The position numbers were made by a program, and so were the translations under genes. 8,046 nucleotides of DNA from CAYPKW01 sp964411425 (GTDB lineage: Bacteria; Pseudomonadota; Alphaproteobacteria; Dongiales; Dongiaceae): NCBI GenBank assembly GCA_964411425.1, contig CAYPKW010000100.1:1-8046 (forward strand), given 5' to 3'. Shown one piece after another: positions 5,537 to 8,046 of this stretch (its first letter is position 1; every line of letters begins with the position of its first letter). Under the pieces are notes generated by a model, which was not told the origin of the DNA, made no database searches, and was given only the letters and a program-made list of their open reading frames with translations.

Positions 5537-5755
5537 ATGCCGAAAGAGGATCTGATCGAGTTCGCTGGGACGGTGACGGAGCTGCTGCCCAATGCGATGT
5601 TTCGCGTCAAGCTCGAGAACGGGCATGACGTGCTGGCCCACACCTCCGGCAAGATGCGCAAGAACCGCATCCGCGTCTTGGCCGGGGATCGCGTCAACGT
5701 GGAGATGACCCCTTACGACCTCACCAAGGGCCGTATCACGTTCCGATTCAAGTAG
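5537..5755 (+). CDS. infA: Translation initiation factor IF-1
   Basis: IF-1 binds the A site of the 30S subunit and helps IF-2 and IF-3 select the initiator tRNA. The product is 72 residues, the same length as E. coli IF-1, and is a single OB-fold. Hallmarks are MPKED at the start, ELLPNAMFRVKLENGH (15-30), the loop HTSGKMRKNRIR (35-46) and TPYDLTKGRITFRFK at the end. The start is ATG 5537, with CGGAG (5527-5531) 5 nt upstream. An in-frame ATG at 5474 would add 21 residues that no IF-1 has, and has no ribosome site, so it is rejected. The gene has its own promoter and heads the infA-maf-RNase E/G-yacG group. Confidence 0.99.
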   Translation: MPKEDLIEFAGTVTELLPNAMFRVKLENGHDVLAHTSGKMRKNRIRVLAGDRVNVEMTPYDLTKGRITFRFK

Positions 5756-5788
5756 CTATCGGCGTCGGATTTTCCGGGCTCTCGGCCC

Positions 5789-6385
5789 ATGGCCCTTGCT
5801 CAGGACGCTCCTCGTCTAATCCTGGCCTCGGCATCGCCACGCCGGCTCGACCTGTTGCGGCAAGTCGGTCTCGTGCCCGATCTCATAGACCCGCCGGCGG
5901 TCGACGAGGCGCCGCATGCGCGGGAACTGCCGGCCGACCATGCCGAGCGGATCGCCGGCGCTAAGGCCGCCGTCGTGGCGGCGCGCCATCCGCGGAGCTT
6001 CGTCATTGCCGCCGACACGGTCGTGGCCTGCGGGCGGCGCATCCTGCCGAAGGCAGAGGACGAAGCGACGGCGCGTCGCTGCCTCGCTCTGCTCTCGGGC
6101 CGGCGGCATCGGGTGATCGGCGCCGTCAGCGTTATCGCCCCCGACGGACGGCGCGCGAGCCGCCTAGTGCGCACCGCGGTCGCTTTCAAGCGCCTGGCGA
6201 CGCACGAGATCGACCGGTACTTGGCCAGCGGCGAATGGCGCGGCAAGGCGGGCGGTTACGCCATCCAGGGCCGCGCCGCCGCTTTCGTGTCGTCCTTGAA
6301 CGGGTCCTACAGCAACGTGGTCGGACTGCCGCTGTTCGAGACGCACGCGCTGCTCATGGGCCTCGGTTATCGCGGGCCCGAATGA
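5789..6385 (+). CDS. maf: Maf family nucleoside triphosphate pyrophosphatase
   Basis: Maf proteins hydrolyse nucleoside triphosphates, including dTTP, UTP and modified pyrimidine nucleotides, to the monophosphate and pyrophosphate, cleaning the nucleotide pool. The 198-residue protein shows the nucleotide-binding LILASASPRRLDLLRQ (10-25), the catalytic-base region FVIAADTVV with Asp76, LPKAEDEATA (86-95), GKAGGYAIQGRAAAFV (152-167) and GSYSNVVGLPL (172-182). The YAIQG form of the fourth motif is nearer to the dTTP/UTP-specific YhdE type than to YceF, though that is a judgement by eye. The ATG lies 33 nt after infA, with no strong Shine-Dalgarno. The stop overlaps the start of the next gene (ATGA), so the two are probably coupled. 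Confidence 0.95.
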   Translation: MALAQDAPRLILASASPRRLDLLRQVGLVPDLIDPPAVDEAPHARELPADHAERIAGAKAAVVAARHPRSFVIAADTVVACGRRILPKAEDEATARRCLALLSGRRHRVIGAVSVIAPDGRRASRLVRTAVAFKRLATHEIDRYLASGEWRGKAGGYAIQGRAAAFVSSLNGSYSNVVGLPLFETHALLMGLGYRGPE

Positions 6386-7599
6386 CGGCGCGCCTGTTCG
6401 TTGCTGGCCAGCCGGGCGCGCGGCGAATCGCGCTGTGCGAAGACGATAACCTCGTCGAGTACCTGGTCGAGCGCGCCGACGGCGTGCAACGGACCGGCGA
6501 CATATACTTGGGTCGGGCGCATCGCATTGATCGCGCGCTCGGCGCGGCGTTCGTCGACATCGGACTGGAGCGCCCGGGATTCCTGCCGCTGCGCGACAAT
6601 GCGGCGCCGATCGTCGAAGGGGCGGCGCTCACGGTTCAGGCGACGCGGGAGAGCGTCGAGGACAAGAGCGTGCGGCTGACCGGCCGCATCGCGGTGCCGG
6701 GGTTTCTGTTGGTGCTGACGCCGGGTCGGCCCGGGATCGTGCCGTCGTCAAGGGTGATGCCGCCGGAGGCCGAGCGGCTGCGCGGCGTCGTTGCCGGCAT
6801 TGCGTCCGGGGACGAGGGCTTCACCATAAGGCGGGCCGCGGTTGGCGCCGCGGCGCCGGCGCTTTCGGCGGAGGCGGTGCGGCTGCGAGCCCTGTGGCGG
6901 GACATCGAGGCTCGTCGGGCGCTCGCCCGGGCGCCGGCCTGCCTGCATCGTGACGATGACATGGTCGTTCGCGTGCTGCGCGACCACGGTGCCGGCAGCG
7001 TGGCGGAGATCGTGTTCGATCGGCGTGCCACCGCTGCAAACGCGCAAAGGGCTCTGGCCGCCGTGAATCCGGACCTGGCCGAGCGTGCGATATTCAGGCC
7101 GACACGCGACTGGGTCCCGGAGCCGGCGGCGGTCGAGGAGCAGGCGCTGGCGGCGCTGGAACCCGCGGTGCCGCTGCCGAGCGGCGGTTTCTTGCTGATC
7201 GAGCCGGGACGAACGTTGACTGCGGTCGACGTCAATACCGGGCGCGACGGCGGTCGCGAGGGGAGGGGCGGCCAGGTCTTGCTGCACACCAATCTGGAGG
7301 CGACACAGGCGATCGCCCGGCAGCTTCGCCTGCGCAATATTGGCGGCATCGTGGTGGCGGATTTCATCGACCTCGATTCGACCGGTGATCGCCGGCGCGT
7401 CGTCGATGCCATGCGGTTGGCGGTGGCTGACGACCCGGCCTATTGTTGGGTCGGTTCGATGTCGCGCCTAGGCTTGGTCGAAATGACGCGGCAGCGGCGC
7501 GGGGTGCCACTGGCGGACATGCTGATGCAGATGTGCTCGACCTGCGGCGGCACTGGCCGCGTGCCAAGCCCATGGCCCGACGGCGGGGAGGAACCGTAG
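6382..7599 (+). CDS. Minimal ribonuclease E/G family endoribonuclease
   Basis: This protein of 405 residues keeps the RNase E/G core: an S1-like region (about 36-115) with Phe57 and Phe67 in AAFVDIGLERPGFLPL at the same numbers as E. coli RNase E; the DNase-I-like catalytic domain with metal-binding Asp283 (TAVDVNTGR) and Asp327 (VADFIDLD); TNLEATQAIARQLRLRNIGG; SRLGLVEMTRQRR; and the zinc-link CSTCGGTG (Cys385, Cys388). It ends soon after the zinc link, so it lacks the small dimer domain and the long tail of RNase E, and is shorter than RNase G (about 490). The 5'-sensor stretch reads FTIRRAAVG, where RNase E has an Arg-Thr pair, so the Thr position appears to be Arg151. RNase G-like cleavage of rRNA or mRNA is likely. 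The start is ATG 6382, overlapping maf; upstream extension is a shadow. A full RNase E is probably encoded elsewhere. Confidence 0.93.
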   Translation: MTARLFVAGQPGARRIALCEDDNLVEYLVERADGVQRTGDIYLGRAHRIDRALGAAFVDIGLERPGFLPLRDNAAPIVEGAALTVQATRESVEDKSVRLTGRIAVPGFLLVLTPGRPGIVPSSRVMPPEAERLRGVVAGIASGDEGFTIRRAAVGAAAPALSAEAVRLRALWRDIEARRALARAPACLHRDDDMVVRVLRDHGAGSVAEIVFDRRATAANAQRALAAVNPDLAERAIFRPTRDWVPEPAAVEEQALAALEPAVPLPSGGFLLIEPGRTLTAVDVNTGRDGGREGRGGQVLLHTNLEATQAIARQLRLRNIGGIVVADFIDLDSTGDRRRVVDAMRLAVADDPAYCWVGSMSRLGLVEMTRQRRGVPLADMLMQMCSTCGGTGRVPSPWPDGGEEP

Positions 7600-7877
7600 T
7601 GACGGAGCGGGTGGCTGACTTGGCAGGCCGGCGTGCCCGGCGGTCGAGGGCGGGCGCCGCCGGTGAAGCAGCGGGTGGTGCGACCGCGGCCGGCCCGAGC
7701 AGCGATCGAGCGGGCGGCCGCTGCCCGGTTTGCAGATCAACGAGCGTATCGAAGTATCGCCCGTTCTGCTCGCGGCGTTGCGCTGACATCGACTTGGGCC
7801 GCTGGCTCAAGGAGGGCTATCGCATACCGGCCGAGGAGGAAGCCAAGCCCGAGGATGCCGATCCCGCCGCCGAGTAA
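7599..7877 (+). CDS. yacG: DNA gyrase inhibitor YacG
   Basis: YacG is a small zinc protein that, in E. coli, binds GyrB and blocks gyrase from binding DNA. The C-terminal half has the zinc knuckle CPVC (42-45) and CSRRC (57-61), giving ligands Cys42, Cys45, Cys57 and Cys61, followed by the family signature ADIDLGRWLKEGYRIP (62-77). The acidic tail is typical. The 92-residue protein carries about 40 residues before the knuckle, rich in Arg, Ala and Gly, which E. coli YacG (65 residues) lacks. The GTG start shares one base with the RNase stop (TAGTG) and has a strong GGGGAGG 7 nt upstream. A GTG at 7611 is a second option, four residues shorter. The frame is open further upstream, but inside the RNase gene. 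It closes the infA unit. Confidence 0.93.
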   Translation: MTERVADLAGRRARRSRAGAAGEAAGGATAAGPSSDRAGGRCPVCRSTSVSKYRPFCSRRCADIDLGRWLKEGYRIPAEEEAKPEDADPAAE

Positions 7878-7889
7878 CGCATGGCAGCG

Positions 7890-7932
7890 CCACGAACTAG
7901 GATTGTCGAACCAGTTTGATTGAGATTCGTGG
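7890..7932. repeat. Long-loop inverted repeat between yacG and the tRNA-Phe promoter
   Basis: CCACGAA (7890-7896) pairs with TTCGTGG (7926-7932) across 29 nt, and an inner imperfect pair, TCGAAC with GTTTGA (7906-7911, 7914-7919), sits in the loop. There is no T-tract after it, so intrinsic termination is unlikely. It ends 4 nt before the tRNA-Phe -35 box, so it may be a weak transcript end or a protein site. Confidence 0.35.
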
Positions 7933-7936
7933 ACCC

Positions 7937-7965
7937 TGGACAGGGGGAGGGGCATTGTCTATAAG
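7937..7965 (+). promoter_or_regulatory. tRNA-Phe promoter
   Basis: TGGACA (7937-7942) is one base off the -35 consensus. After exactly 17 nt, TATAAG (7960-7965) is one base off the -10 consensus. It is the best promoter in the window. The start should be near 7972, leaving about 20 nt of 5' leader for RNase P to remove. The G+C-rich stretch just after the -10 box (CCGGGTCGC) resembles the discriminator of stable-RNA promoters under stringent control; that regulation is an inference. Confidence 0.75.
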
Positions 7966-7991
7966 CCGGGTCGCTCGGCGGCCCCGCGGTT

Positions 7992-8046
<55 letters not shown>

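Overview
The window is a compact, G+C-rich stretch (about two-thirds G+C by eye) of what looks like an alphaproteobacterial chromosome, most likely from the Rhodospirillales or a related group. The reasons are the DUF2948 and UPF0262 families, which are largely alphaproteobacterial; the gene order murA - DUF2948 - hisG - hisD - UPF0262 - small phosphatase - infA - maf - RNase E/G - yacG, which I recall from that class; and the short, HisZ-dependent form of HisG. Every protein-coding gene I accept is on the + strand. I see no transposase, integrase, CRISPR array, prophage gene or other sign of recent transfer.

Layout. Positions 1-33 hold the 5' half of a tRNA (probably Thr-GGT) on the - strand, cut by the window edge. 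A very strong rho-independent hairpin with a U-tract follows on the + strand (103-161). A small basic hypothetical gene (249-455) has a good Shine-Dalgarno. A 215-nt leader (456-670) with a perfect 15-nt palindrome precedes murA. From murA to the small phosphatase (671-5404) the genes overlap or lie 0-27 nt apart, so this is probably one operon. It joins a peptidoglycan step (MurA), two histidine-pathway enzymes (HisG, first step; HisD, last step) and three proteins of unknown role (DUF2948, UPF0262, LMW-PTP-like). A well-formed sigma-70-type promoter at 5430-5458 then starts a second unit: infA (IF-1), maf (nucleotide pyrophosphatase), a minimal RNase E/G-family protein and yacG (gyrase inhibitor). 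After yacG, a near-consensus promoter (7937-7965) drives tRNA-Phe(GAA), which runs off the right edge.

The window is mainly housekeeping: cell-wall precursor synthesis, histidine synthesis, translation initiation, RNA processing, nucleotide-pool sanitation and tRNA supply. I found no clear undescribed system. The points most worth a second look are the palindrome in the murA leader, the terminator with no visible upstream gene, a 17-nt exact repeat placed just before two coupled start codons, the trimmed RNase E/G protein with an altered 5'-sensor position, and the unexplained DUF2948/UPF0262/phosphatase trio.
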